DNA from: SZUA-545 sp050297855
GTDB taxonomy: Bacteria; Campylobacterota; Campylobacteria; Campylobacterales; SZUA-545
NCBI GenBank assembly: GCA_050297855.1
Contig: JBNKTC010000010.1
Location: 62,001-126,000, forward strand
DNA length: 64,000 nt
Direction: 5' to 3'
In this document: piece after piece, positions 26,831 through 35,445 of the stretch
Layout: every line of letters begins with the position of its first letter
Numbering within the stretch: the stretch's first letter is position 1
Notes under the pieces: model-generated
Told to the model about the DNA's origin: nothing
Seen by the model: only the letters and a program-made list of their open reading frames with translations
Databases searched by the model: none
Made by a program: the position numbers and the translations under genes

Positions 26831-28840
26831 TTATGTCGCCTCCCCGCTACTGTTCTCCCGATACAACGCTTCAAAATCACCAACCGCCACCGGCTTGCTG
26901 AAATAATACCCCTGGTACAAATGGCACCCGACACCCTGGATATACTCCAGCTGCTCGGCCGTCTCGACCCCTTCCGCCACGACACTCATCTGAAGCGTCT
27001 GGCCCATCTTGACGATGGTATCCAGGAAGATCGCCCCCTCTTTGGTGTGGTAGTCGTCCAAAAAGAGTTTGTCGATCTTGAGGCAGTCGATCGGGAAGAG
27101 CTTGAGGTAGGAGAGTGACGAATAGCCCGTACCGAAATCATCCAGCGAGATCGAGATGCCCATGTCATGGATCGCATTCAATACACTGATATTCGTCTCG
27201 TTCTGCTTGTAAAAGAGGTACTCGGTGATCTCGAAGTCGAGCTTTTTCGGATCGGCCGGGTGCTCCCGGAAGAGGGTCAGCAGTTTGTTTTCAAAGTGGG
27301 GGTCCAGCAGCTGCTGTGTGGCGACGTTGACGGAGATGGTGATATCGATTCCCTGCTGCCGCCATTCGATCTGCTGTCTGAACGCCTCCCCGAGCACCCA
27401 CTCGCCCAGCTCGATGATAAAGCCGTTCTCCTCGGCCAGGGGGATAAACGAATCGGGTGAGATGAAGCCCCTTTCGGGGTGATGCCAGCGGATCAGCGCC
27501 TCGGCCCCGACGATCCGTCCGCTCTGGGTATCGACTTTCGGCTGATAGTAGAGTTCGTACTGGTCGGATCTGAGGGCCTGGCGCATATCCTTGTCCAGCG
27601 CGATATTGTCCTGGACCTTTTTATTAAGCTCTTCGGTGAAAAAGTGGAACTGCGCCCGCCCTTTGTGTTTGGCCTCGTACATCGCGATGTCGGCGTTTTT
27701 CATCAGGGAGATAAAGTCGATGCCGTCCTTGGGATAAAAGGCGATGCCGATACTGCTGGTGATGTTGATCGGATGGGTCTGGATCGTCCATGTCATATTG
27801 AGACGGTTTTGGATGCGCTTGATGATCCCCGCCAGGTCGCTCATGGAGTCGTACTGGTGCAGCACGATCACAAACTCGTCGCCCCCGACCCGTGCCACAA
27901 AGTCGTCAAAACGCAGGACGTCCTGGATAACGGACGCGACATTTTTAAGAAGCTCGTCCCCGATATCGTGCCCCAGTTCATCGTTGACATCTTTAAAATG
28001 GTCCAGGTCCAGGAAGAGGAAAGCAAACTCCCCTTTGTTCCGTTTGGCATCGGCAATACGCCGCTCCAGGTATTCATGCAGGGCGTGGCGGTTGGCCAGC
28101 CCGCTCAGGGAATCCTTGCGCGAGACTTCATAGAGCTCTTTTTGTTCGTCTTCGAGCCGGGAAAAGGTCTGGACCATGGAGGAGCGGATCGCTTCGAGTT
28201 CACGCAGTTTGAACGCACGGGGGATCTTTGACTGGTAATAGGCAAACTGGCGCAGCAGCTCCAGCGGGTGGGATACGAAGAAGTGAAACGCGGCCCAGAC
28301 GATCAGCAGGATGATGACGGGCAGGAGGCCGAAAGAGATAAAAAACTTTAGCTGGTCCTCATCGAAAAGCTGGGCGATCTCTTCCTTGTCCAGAATGAAG
28401 ACGAGGGAGAGTTCATGGACATCTTTCCCCTGGTAGTACCGTATGGTCGCCTCCATCCACTCCGTATGGATCAGCTCGTCGTAAAAGTTTTCCGAACGGG
28501 GGTGGTAGGCCTTGAGGCGGGTAGGGACGGACTGGTGAAAGGGGTCGGTCTTTAACAGGATGTGCGTGTCATCCAGAATAATGATCGAGTGGATAAAGTC
28601 GTTATAGGAGACCGTCCGTTCAAGCAGGGCGCGGTGTTCGTTGACACGGTTTTTCTGCTTGATGTTTTTGGAGAGGATATAGCTGATCTCCGACATGTCG
28701 TTTTGGAGACTGTCCAGGATGGCGGATGCCGTCCTCTCCCGCTGTTCAAAATAGTAGTCGGCAAAAATGAGATACATGATGGCCAGTACGCCGAACAGGA
28801 TCAGGAGAACAAAGGTCTTGATATTGCGCAGTTTGATCAA
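26831..28840 (-). CDS. Membrane-bound GGDEF-EAL protein (c-di-GMP synthesis/hydrolysis)
   Basis: A 669-residue protein with membrane segments at about 8-28 and 165-190 enclosing a ~135-residue periplasmic sensor domain. A GGDEF domain follows with an intact VGGDEF motif (about residue 319), then an EAL domain with AEALIRWHH (about 447) and downstream DDFGTGYSSLSYL and VAEGVET, all typical of active phosphodiesterases. Both activities are therefore possible. It overlaps the upstream binding lipoprotein gene by 4 bases, implying a paired sensor. Confidence 0.93.
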   Translation of the reverse strand: MIKLRNIKTFVLLILFGVLAIMYLIFADYYFEQRERTASAILDSLQNDMSEISYILSKNIKQKNRVNEHRALLERTVSYNDFIHSIIILDDTHILLKTDPFHQSVPTRLKAYHPRSENFYDELIHTEWMEATIRYYQGKDVHELSLVFILDKEEIAQLFDEDQLKFFISFGLLPVIILLIVWAAFHFFVSHPLELLRQFAYYQSKIPRAFKLRELEAIRSSMVQTFSRLEDEQKELYEVSRKDSLSGLANRHALHEYLERRIADAKRNKGEFAFLFLDLDHFKDVNDELGHDIGDELLKNVASVIQDVLRFDDFVARVGGDEFVIVLHQYDSMSDLAGIIKRIQNRLNMTWTIQTHPINITSSIGIAFYPKDGIDFISLMKNADIAMYEAKHKGRAQFHFFTEELNKKVQDNIALDKDMRQALRSDQYELYYQPKVDTQSGRIVGAEALIRWHHPERGFISPDSFIPLAEENGFIIELGEWVLGEAFRQQIEWRQQGIDITISVNVATQQLLDPHFENKLLTLFREHPADPKKLDFEITEYLFYKQNETNISVLNAIHDMGISISLDDFGTGYSSLSYLKLFPIDCLKIDKLFLDDYHTKEGAIFLDTIVKMGQTLQMSVVAEGVETAEQLEYIQGVGCHLYQGYYFSKPVAVGDFEALYRENSSGEAT

Positions 28841-29721
28841 AGGAGGTCTCTTGTCGGGAAGTTACCTTGTTTCATGCGCTCCTGTAGCTCCGGTTCGAGC
28901 TTTTTGTTGATCCAGATGATGTCGTTGAGGGAGAGAAGAAACTCCTCGTAATCGATCTCCAGCATATAGTGTTTGACGGTCTCGTAAAACTCATGGGGAT
29001 CGTTTCGGACCGCGTCGATCGCCTGGTCCACAAAGCGCTTCAGGATGACAAACTGCTCTTTGTGCTTATAAAACTGGTCCTGTGTCGTAAAGAGGGCATC
29101 GACGACCAGCAGGTCCAGGCCGTCTTTGGTGGATGCGATCTCGTGAAAGCCCTGTTTTTTAAGTTGGCTGTCATAGGGGACATAGGTGATAATGAGTGCC
29201 GGTCGCTTCATCTTTGCCGCGTGCAGGTTGGAGATGGCGGCCTGGTCGTTGTTGAGGTAGTTGATCGTTTTTTTCTCCAGCCGGTGTTTTTTGAGAAAGT
29301 CCTCCAGTACGGTCCGGTTGATGGAGTCCATCTCCAGGTAGGCATCGATCGGCCCGGAGCTGCTTTTTAGCTCTTGGACGGATACGTTGCTCATGATCAG
29401 GTCCCCGCCGTAGGAGCGGTCGAACATCATGATGGGCATCAGGGTGTCGTCCCCTTCGATCAATAGGCTGTATTCATACTGCGTGCCGACGTAGGCATCG
29501 GCATTGCCCGCTTTGTAGAGGTACATGTTTTCGGCAAGGGAACTGACGTGAAGGATTTTGATATTGTACTTATCGAGCCACCCTTTCTCTTTGGCATAGA
29601 GCAAAGGGGTATAGCCGATCCAGGTGGTTGCGGAGATTTTAAGTCTGTCATACTCTTTAGAGCCGCAGGAGGTTAAAAAAAAAATTATCAGGACTGATAC
29701 GAGCAACTGTTTCATCATCAC
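28837..29721 (-). CDS. Orphan solute-binding lipoprotein (NMT1/SsuA-like)
   Basis: A 294-residue periplasmic binding protein. MMMKQLLVSVLIIFFLTSCGSK is a lipoprotein signal (lipobox LTSC). ISATTWIGYTPLLYAKEKGWLDKYNIKILHV is typical of the NMT1/THI5/SsuA-like group that binds pyrimidines, sulfonates or nitrate. No ABC permease or ATPase is nearby; the gene is instead fused in overlap to a GGDEF-EAL gene, so the protein is more likely a ligand-sensing partner than a transporter component. Confidence 0.85.
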   Translation of the reverse strand: MMMKQLLVSVLIIFFLTSCGSKEYDRLKISATTWIGYTPLLYAKEKGWLDKYNIKILHVSSLAENMYLYKAGNADAYVGTQYEYSLLIEGDDTLMPIMMFDRSYGGDLIMSNVSVQELKSSSGPIDAYLEMDSINRTVLEDFLKKHRLEKKTINYLNNDQAAISNLHAAKMKRPALIITYVPYDSQLKKQGFHEIASTKDGLDLLVVDALFTTQDQFYKHKEQFVILKRFVDQAIDAVRNDPHEFYETVKHYMLEIDYEEFLLSLNDIIWINKKLEPELQERMKQGNFPTRDLL

Positions 29722-29820
29722 TAAGCCTTACTTTTTTTGAAGATATACAAGTGTATTGATCATAAACTTGTTACTTAATTAAAAAAACCTAAGAAAAAAC
29801 GGAAGAGACGTTTTCCCCGC

Positions 29821-30864
29821 TTACCCTACAATAATATCCACTCCCGTATATTCACCGACCTCCGCAACGACTTCGGCAAACACTCCCTCTTCCCTGCACC
29901 GGGCGATCATCGCCGCCGCATCCTCCTGGCGTGCCGCGATCAGCAGCCCGCCTGAGGTCTGGGCATCGAAAAGGATCATCTCGCGGTCGGTCCCCAGGTC
30001 GGCGTCGAAGCGGACCTTCTCTTTGAGAAAGTCGCGGTTGGCGTAGCTTCCGGCGGGGATGATCCCCATGGCGGCCATCTCCAGCGCTTCGTCCATGAAG
30101 GGGACGTCCGCGGCCCTGACCTTCATCGTGACATTGCCCGCGCTCATCTCCTGCAGGTGCCCCAGGAAACCGAAGCCGGTGACGTCGGTGCAGGCGGAGG
30201 CGCCAAACTCCCGTGCGATGAGGGAGGCTGTGTAGTTGAGGGTGCGGAGGTTTTCGGCCACTTTTTTGACCGTAGCCTCTGCAAGCAGGTCGGCTTTGAT
30301 GCCGGTGATGAGCATCCCCATCCCCAGCGGTTTGGTCAGGATCACGACGTCGCCGATGCGGGGGGTGTTGTTTCGCAGGACCCTGCCCGGGTGGACGTAG
30401 CCCGTGGCGCTCAGGCCGTAGGTCATCTCGATGGTCTCGATCGTATGGCCCCCGACGATCACCGCGCCGCACTCCTTGGCCTTGCTTTCGCCGCCGCGGA
30501 GGATCTCCACGAGCACCTCCTTGCCGTGGTGTTTGCCGTCGAAGCCGACGACGTTAAGTGCCGTTTTGGCGTCGGCCCCCATGGCGAAGACGTCGCTGAG
30601 GGAGTTGGCCGCGGCGATCTGCCCGTAGATAAAGGGGTCGTCCACGACGGGGGTGATAAAGTCGACGGTCTGGACGATGGCCAGCTCGTCGTTCACGCGG
30701 TAGACACCGGCATCCTCGTTGCCCTCGAACCCCACCAGCAGGTCGGTATGGAAGGAGTGGATATGGCAGGTGGCATCCCCCAGCGACCCCGGGGCGAGCT
30801 TGGCGGCGCAGCCGGAGGCGCGGACGTACTTGGTGAGCTTGGACTCGTTGTTCATCTGCATCAC
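29821..30864 (-). CDS. selD: Selenide, water dikinase
   Basis: A 347-residue SelD that makes selenophosphate from selenide and ATP. The catalytic residue is Cys in RASGCAAKLAPG (about residue 18) rather than selenocysteine. TVDFITPVVDDPFIYGQIAAANSLSDVFAMG is a family signature, as is DVTGFGFLGHL. It overlaps yedF by 4 bases. With mnmH two genes upstream, its main use here is probably tRNA 2-selenouridine. Confidence 0.95.
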   Translation of the reverse strand: MMQMNNESKLTKYVRASGCAAKLAPGSLGDATCHIHSFHTDLLVGFEGNEDAGVYRVNDELAIVQTVDFITPVVDDPFIYGQIAAANSLSDVFAMGADAKTALNVVGFDGKHHGKEVLVEILRGGESKAKECGAVIVGGHTIETIEMTYGLSATGYVHPGRVLRNNTPRIGDVVILTKPLGMGMLITGIKADLLAEATVKKVAENLRTLNYTASLIAREFGASACTDVTGFGFLGHLQEMSAGNVTMKVRAADVPFMDEALEMAAMGIIPAGSYANRDFLKEKVRFDADLGTDREMILFDAQTSGGLLIAARQEDAAAMIARCREEGVFAEVVAEVGEYTGVDIIVG

Positions 30865-31451
30865 AGACTCACCACATCCGTTTCCATAAAGGCTTTGAGC
30901 GTGTCGTAGGCATTGCCTATCTGGCCCACTTTGAGGGATTCGGCGGGGATGTTGAAGTGGTTCAGGCAGAGCCCGCAGCTGAAGATCGCCACGCCCCGCG
31001 CTTCGAGGGCTTTTAGGGTCTCGATGATGTCGGCGTTCTCCTCCCGGGTCGTCAGCAGCACCCCTTCGTTAACGAAGATGATCTGTCGGGGCAGGTCGTC
31101 CAGCTCCAGTGCCGTTTTGAGAAAGCCGCCCATCAGTTGTCTGCCCAGGTCGCCGTTGCCGATGCGGTCGTGTTTGACGAAGAAGGTCTTGGCAAGGGCG
31201 GCATTTTTCGGTGCGCTTTCGGGGACGATATCGCAGGGGTAGCCCTTGATGATCGTCATCAGGGTCATATCCCCCTGTGTCTCTTCGCGGACTTCGCACC
31301 CCTGTCCGGTGGCGAAGCGTCTGCAGTTTTCGATGGAGGAGACGGAGTTGAGCTCCAGCTCCAAAACGGCGTTGTCGCCGAGCTCTTCGAGGGCTTTTTT
31401 GGTCCGCAGCACCGGTTCGGGGCAGGCCAGGTCTTTACAGTCAAGTCGCAT
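30861..31451 (-). CDS. yedF: YedF-type selenium-metabolism sulfurtransferase-like protein
   Basis: A 196-residue fusion: an N-terminal TusA-like domain (MRLDCKDLACPEPVLRTKKALE, with the CPxP motif) and a C-terminal DsrE-like domain (IIFVNEGVLLTTREENADIIETLKALEARGVAIFSCGLCLNHF). This architecture is the TIGR03527 group linked to selenium genes, and the order mnmH-yedF-selD here fits. It may pass sulfur or selenium to SelD or MnmH; the reaction is not established. Confidence 0.92.
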   Translation of the reverse strand: MRLDCKDLACPEPVLRTKKALEELGDNAVLELELNSVSSIENCRRFATGQGCEVREETQGDMTLMTIIKGYPCDIVPESAPKNAALAKTFFVKHDRIGNGDLGRQLMGGFLKTALELDDLPRQIIFVNEGVLLTTREENADIIETLKALEARGVAIFSCGLCLNHFNIPAESLKVGQIGNAYDTLKAFMETDVVSL

Positions 31452-32454
31452 GGGTATCCTTTTGAAGTTGTTTTAGGGTCGCAAGGGTCGCGTCCGTGTC
31501 GTCGTTGCAGATGCTGAGATCGATGCGGGGCGGTTTTTTGTAGACGATGTCGTAGTACTCCAACAGGAGGATCTCCGCCGTCTTGTGCAGGTCGCCCCGC
31601 CCGAAAGCTTCGATCGCCTCTTCCCTGGCGGTGCGCTTGATGTAGGGGGTGATCTTTGCCATCGCCGCCTGGAAAAAGTCGGCGTCGACATGCTCGTACA
31701 TCCGCACGATCCGCTCCACCCGCTGTTCTATGGGGGCGGTGATCTCCACCCGTATGCCCTGAGCCATCATATCGTAGAGGGCGATGGGGAGGTGGAGGCG
31801 ACCGATCTTCTTGCTCTCGCTCTCGATAAAGACGGGGCGGGAAGGGTCGGTTGCCCGCAGGGCATGCATGAGGCGGTTTTGAAACATCTTCATCGTCGGC
31901 TGTTCGCCGCTGACGGCGCCGAAGACCGAGCCGTAGTGGCGGGCGATGCCCTCGAGGTCGAGGGTGTTGTCCAGCCCTTCAAGCAGGTCGCTTTTGCCGC
32001 AGCCCGTGTTGCCGCCCAGGACGATAAAGCGGCGCGGATCGGGGGTCTCGAGGTAGTCGATCACCCGGTTGCGGTAGGTCTTGTAGCCGCCTTTGACCCG
32101 GTCGATCCGGTAGCCGATGTTCGAGAGGATCGTCGAAAGGGAGCTGGATCGCATCCCGCCCCTCGCGCAGTAGACGGCGATGCGGTGTTCGGGGGTGAAC
32201 TCGGGGTAGAAGTCCTTGAGGTGCTCGGCGACGTTTTTACAGACGTAGGCGGCCCCTTTGACCCGGGCTTCGAAGGGGGAGAGCTGTTTGTAGACGGTGC
32301 CGATCTCTTTGTGTTCGGCATCGTTGAGGGCGTAGTAGTTCCGCGCACCGGGTACGTGGGACTCGGCAAACTCGCGGGGAGAGCGCGCATCGATGATGAG
32401 GTCGTAGTCGTCGTAACGGTCGATAAGGTCCTGGGCGTTTATTTCGTTGATCAA
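31441..32454 (-). CDS. mnmH: tRNA 2-selenouridine synthase
   Basis: A 337-residue MnmH (SelU). An N-terminal rhodanese domain has the active site CARGGMRSSSLS (about residues 95-106), and a P-loop domain follows (VLGGNTGCGKSDLLEGL, about 145-161). It replaces sulfur with selenium in 2-thiouridine at the wobble position of Lys, Glu and Gln tRNAs, using selenophosphate from SelD. First gene of the selenium operon; it overlaps yedF by 11 bases. Confidence 0.95.
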   Translation of the reverse strand: MINEINAQDLIDRYDDYDLIIDARSPREFAESHVPGARNYYALNDAEHKEIGTVYKQLSPFEARVKGAAYVCKNVAEHLKDFYPEFTPEHRIAVYCARGGMRSSSLSTILSNIGYRIDRVKGGYKTYRNRVIDYLETPDPRRFIVLGGNTGCGKSDLLEGLDNTLDLEGIARHYGSVFGAVSGEQPTMKMFQNRLMHALRATDPSRPVFIESESKKIGRLHLPIALYDMMAQGIRVEITAPIEQRVERIVRMYEHVDADFFQAAMAKITPYIKRTAREEAIEAFGRGDLHKTAEILLLEYYDIVYKKPPRIDLSICNDDTDATLATLKQLQKDTHAT

Positions 32455-32606
32455 TCGGTCTGCTTTTTTGATTTATTATACTCCGAGGGCTCTGTTGATC
32501 GGCTCAAATGTACGGTCGCTGGGTCTTTATGTTCGGCGCGGTGGTGCCGAAGGAGTGTATGGGCCGGGGAGGTTATGCAAGAAAGGGGAGGGCCGAGCCC
32601 GCCTCC

Positions 32607-32948
32607 TTATACTTTTTTGACAAACTCCGACTTTAGCGCCATCGCCCCGATACCCGGGATCTTGCAGTCGATGTTGTGGTCGGAATCCTCTACCAGGCGT
32701 CCGATCTTGATCTTTGTCCCGACCTTGACGGTGGAGGAGCTTCCCTTGATCTTCAGGTCCTTGATGACCGTGATCATGTCGCCTTCCTGGAGTACGTTCC
32801 CGTTGGCGTCTTTGACGACAAAGCCTTCGTCGGCAGCTGCCGCGGCATCTTTTGACCACTCGTGTCCGCATTCGGGGCAGACGTAGAGCTCACCGTCTTC
32901 GTAAGTGTATTCGCTCCCGCACTCGGGGCATTTGGGTAGTGTTTCCAT
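32607..32948 (-). CDS. yjdM: YjdM/PhnA zinc-ribbon protein
   Basis: A 113-residue protein with an N-terminal zinc ribbon (CPECGSEYTYEDGELYVCPECGHEW, two CPEC knuckles split over about residues 6-29) and a C-terminal SH3-like domain (VVKDANGNVLQEGDMITVIKDLKIKG). It matches the PhnA/YjdM family, historically tied to phosphonate genes but of unclear function. Divergent from a MarR gene whose operator lies in the shared 109-base spacer. Confidence 0.93.
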   Translation of the reverse strand: METLPKCPECGSEYTYEDGELYVCPECGHEWSKDAAAAADEGFVVKDANGNVLQEGDMITVIKDLKIKGSSSTVKVGTKIKIGRLVEDSDHNIDCKIPGIGAMALKSEFVKKV

Positions 32949-32995
32949 GTAAATTCCTTTTAATGTCGTAATTATAACCTATGTAAGAATAAGAC

Positions 32996-33046
32996 TTGAC
33001 AAAGGATATTATTTGCAATATACTTGAGCAATCAAATATATTGCAA
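32996..33046 (+). promoter_or_regulatory. marR promoter with 10-base-arm operator
   Basis: -35 TTGACA (32996-33001), a 17-base spacer and -10 TATACT (33019-33024). The perfect inverted repeat TTGCAATATA (33013-33022) ... TATATTGCAA (33037-33046), spaced 14 bases, overlaps the -10 box and extends over the transcription start, as for an autorepressor. Confidence 0.8.
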
Positions 33047-33057
33047 GGAAGTTAACG

Positions 33058-33471
33058 ATGACTAAAAAGACGGAATGGATCTTTGCGCTTGCTTCGCTTC
33101 ATACCAAGGTGTTCAAGCAGATCGACAGAAACCTGAGTGCGCACGGGATCACGTTTTCGGAGTTTTTTGTGATGCAGCAGCTTGCCGCCAGTCCTGAGAA
33201 TACGATGCGGCGTATCGACCTGGCGGAGAACGTCGGGATGAGTGCCTCGGGGATCACCCGGGCCCTGGCTCCCATGGAGAAGCTCGGGCTTGTCAAAAAG
33301 GAGAAAAACCCCAGGGATGCACGGGTAAGCCTAGTCCGGTTGACGGAAGCGGGTGAACGGGTATTTAACGAAGCAATGGCTACGGTCAAGGGGTCGGCGG
33401 ACATGCTGCTCGGACAGCTCGGGAAGCAGGATATCGAGGCGTTTTTGACGCTGGCAAAAGAGATACGATAA
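33058..33471 (+). CDS. MarR-family transcriptional regulator
   Basis: A 137-residue MarR protein. The helix-turn-helix spans about 50-85 (TMRRIDLAENVGMSASGITRALAPMEKLGLVKKEKNPRD, here continuous in the gene) with the wing at RDARVSLVRLTEAGERV. It is followed after 11 bases by a DUF1330-like gene, and its promoter carries a strong inverted repeat. It is unrelated in operator sequence to the MarR at 9111-9536. The ligand is unknown. Confidence 0.9.
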   Translation: MTKKTEWIFALASLHTKVFKQIDRNLSAHGITFSEFFVMQQLAASPENTMRRIDLAENVGMSASGITRALAPMEKLGLVKKEKNPRDARVSLVRLTEAGERVFNEAMATVKGSADMLLGQLGKQDIEAFLTLAKEIR

Positions 33472-33482
33472 AGGAGTAGACG

Positions 33483-33926
33483 ATGCAACACTACCTGGAG
33501 GCTTCGCAGGAGGGCGGGGCCGCACTTTTTCGCAGGAAAATCAGCGGCGAGGTGGTCATGCTGAACCTGCTGCGGTTCCGCGAGGAGGCGGATTATTCCG
33601 CCAGCCCGGAGTTAAAGCCCGAAAACCCCATATCGGGGGCCGAGGCGTACCAACGATATATCGAGCACACATTGCCGCTGCTGCGAAAAAGCGGCGGGGA
33701 ACTGCTCTTTTTGGGCGAGGGAGGCACGTTTCTTATCGGCCCGGCGGAGGAGCGGTGGGATATGGCGATGCTGGTGCGGCAGAGCTCACTGGAGGATTTT
33801 ATGGCCTTTGCCTCGGACGAAGCGTATCTAAAAGGGATCGGTCACCGCACGGCCGCGCTGATCGACTCACGGCTGCTGCCGCTTGTGGCCGACGGAACGC
33901 TCAGGGATTTGACGCGGGAAGGGTGA
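33483..33926 (+). CDS. DUF1330-like ferredoxin-fold protein
   Basis: A 147-residue protein containing VVMLNLLRFREEADY, SGAEAYQRYIEHTLPLLRKSGG and MAMLVRQSSLEDFMAFASDEAY, the strand-helix pattern of DUF1330/dimeric alpha-beta barrel proteins. Enzymes of this fold often act on small hydrophobic or oxidised compounds, which suits control by the adjacent MarR. Its 3' end overlaps the convergent histidine kinase gene by 26 bases. Confidence 0.75.
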   Translation: MQHYLEASQEGGAALFRRKISGEVVMLNLLRFREEADYSASPELKPENPISGAEAYQRYIEHTLPLLRKSGGELLFLGEGGTFLIGPAEERWDMAMLVRQSSLEDFMAFASDEAYLKGIGHRTAALIDSRLLPLVADGTLRDLTREG

Positions 33927-35436
33927 TCTCGAAGACGGCCCCGGTGTCGTTGTTGTAGGCGCGGATCGTCCCGCCCATGTTGCGCTCGATGATCGTCTTG
34001 GTCATATAGAGCCCGATCCCGGTCCCCTGGGCGCTGAACTTCGTGCTGAAATAGGGTTCGAAGATACGGTCCATGATCTCGTCGGGGATACCGCCTCCGT
34101 TATCGGTGACTGTGATCGTATGATCCCGGTAGGATACCGTTACGATGCCTTTGAAACTATGGCTTTCGCTCCGTTTTTTGCTGATGGCATCCTTGGCGTT
34201 GTTAAGGAGGTTGATCAGCACCTGTTGGAACTCGTTTTTAAAGCCGTCGACCCAGAAGTCGCTCCCTTCGTTGACGATCCGGATACTGTGGGCTTCGAAC
34301 TGTTTCTCCAGGAGGTGTTTGGTCGCCTCGACGGTCTCGAAGATACTGAAGGGTTCTTTTTTCTTATTGGGCAGGAAGAAGCTCCTGAAATCGTCGATGG
34401 TCTGGGACATGTAGTGGATCGTATGGAGGGCGCGGTCGACCATGTCGTGGAGATATTTGTCGTCCAATTCGCCGTACTCTTTGGCATCCAGCAGGTCCTG
34501 GACGTCCAGGGAGAGGGAGCTCAGCGGCTGGCGCCACTGGTGGGCGATGGCACTGATCATCTCGCCCATGGCTGCCATCTTGCTCTGTTCGATAAGGAGC
34601 TTCTCCTGTTCGAGCTTCTCCTTCTCCAGGCGGGTATTCTCCTGGACCCCCTCCTGGATCTTGCGATGGAGCTGGGTGTTGAGCTCTTTAAGCTGGGCCC
34701 GGGAGTTTTTGATCGTACCGATCATCGTATTCATCTTAACGGCGAGGGTACGGATCTCCTTGGGGCCTTTGGTCGGGATGATAAGGGTCGGGATCCCGTC
34801 GGCATCGCTTTGGCCCATTACGGTGACAATGTCGGATATGGGCTGGAGGATAAAGCGGCGGATCGTAAAAAAGAGTACCACGATGAGGAAAAAGGAGATC
34901 GTGACCGTCACGATGACGGTCTTTTTGATGATCGTATTAAGCTCGGACTGCATCGCCCGGCCCGAGCGGTAGATGCTGACGGTACCGAGCTCTTTTCCTT
35001 TCTGGTTCTCGATGGGAAAGGTCTCGGAGTAGTAGCATGCCGCAAGCCAGCGGTTATGGTCGCGGTTGTCCGGGTCGTAATCGATGATCTTCCCTCCGGG
35101 ATTGCGTATCTTGCCGCTGATATAGGCCGCTTCACCGAGGATCTTGCCCATATTGAAGTCCTGGATGATAATGGCGAAGCTTTTGCGCAGGTGCATGTCG
35201 GTCAGGATAAGGTGTTCGTATTCGTTGACGGCGTAGGCTTCGATCAGTCCGGCGGCGTTCTGGTTAAGCGCCTGTGCACTGAGCTGGGCGCTGTGGTGCA
35301 TCTCGGCGACAAGTTTCTCTTTGGTCATGATATAGGAGTAGAGGGCATGGAGCGACATGATCGTCACGACGGTGGCGATGATAATGATCCCCAGTGTGAT
35401 AAAGATCGATTGCCTGCGGGCGCGCTGTCTCAGCAT
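33901..35436 (-). CDS. Membrane sensor histidine kinase
   Basis: A 511-residue kinase with membrane segments at about 12-35 and 172-193, a ~135-residue periplasmic domain between them, a HAMP-like linker, coiled coil (about 240-285), and the phosphorylation motif SAIAHQWRQPLSSL (about 295). N box NLLNNAKDA, G1 DNGGGIPD and G2 GTGIGLYMTK are intact. No response regulator gene is adjacent. It is 9 bases downstream of a sugar-type binding protein gene, which may supply its input signal in the manner of TorT-TorS or LuxP-LuxQ. Confidence 0.92.
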   Translation of the reverse strand: MLRQRARRQSIFITLGIIIIATVVTIMSLHALYSYIMTKEKLVAEMHHSAQLSAQALNQNAAGLIEAYAVNEYEHLILTDMHLRKSFAIIIQDFNMGKILGEAAYISGKIRNPGGKIIDYDPDNRDHNRWLAACYYSETFPIENQKGKELGTVSIYRSGRAMQSELNTIIKKTVIVTVTISFFLIVVLFFTIRRFILQPISDIVTVMGQSDADGIPTLIIPTKGPKEIRTLAVKMNTMIGTIKNSRAQLKELNTQLHRKIQEGVQENTRLEKEKLEQEKLLIEQSKMAAMGEMISAIAHQWRQPLSSLSLDVQDLLDAKEYGELDDKYLHDMVDRALHTIHYMSQTIDDFRSFFLPNKKKEPFSIFETVEATKHLLEKQFEAHSIRIVNEGSDFWVDGFKNEFQQVLINLLNNAKDAISKKRSESHSFKGIVTVSYRDHTITVTDNGGGIPDEIMDRIFEPYFSTKFSAQGTGIGLYMTKTIIERNMGGTIRAYNNDTGAVFEITLPASNP

Positions 35437-35445
35437 GATGATGCG

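Noticed and set aside
31585..32886. 433-residue plus-strand frame opposite mnmH and yjdM
   Set aside because: It spans two well-identified genes and the spacer between them in antisense; no domain is recognisable.
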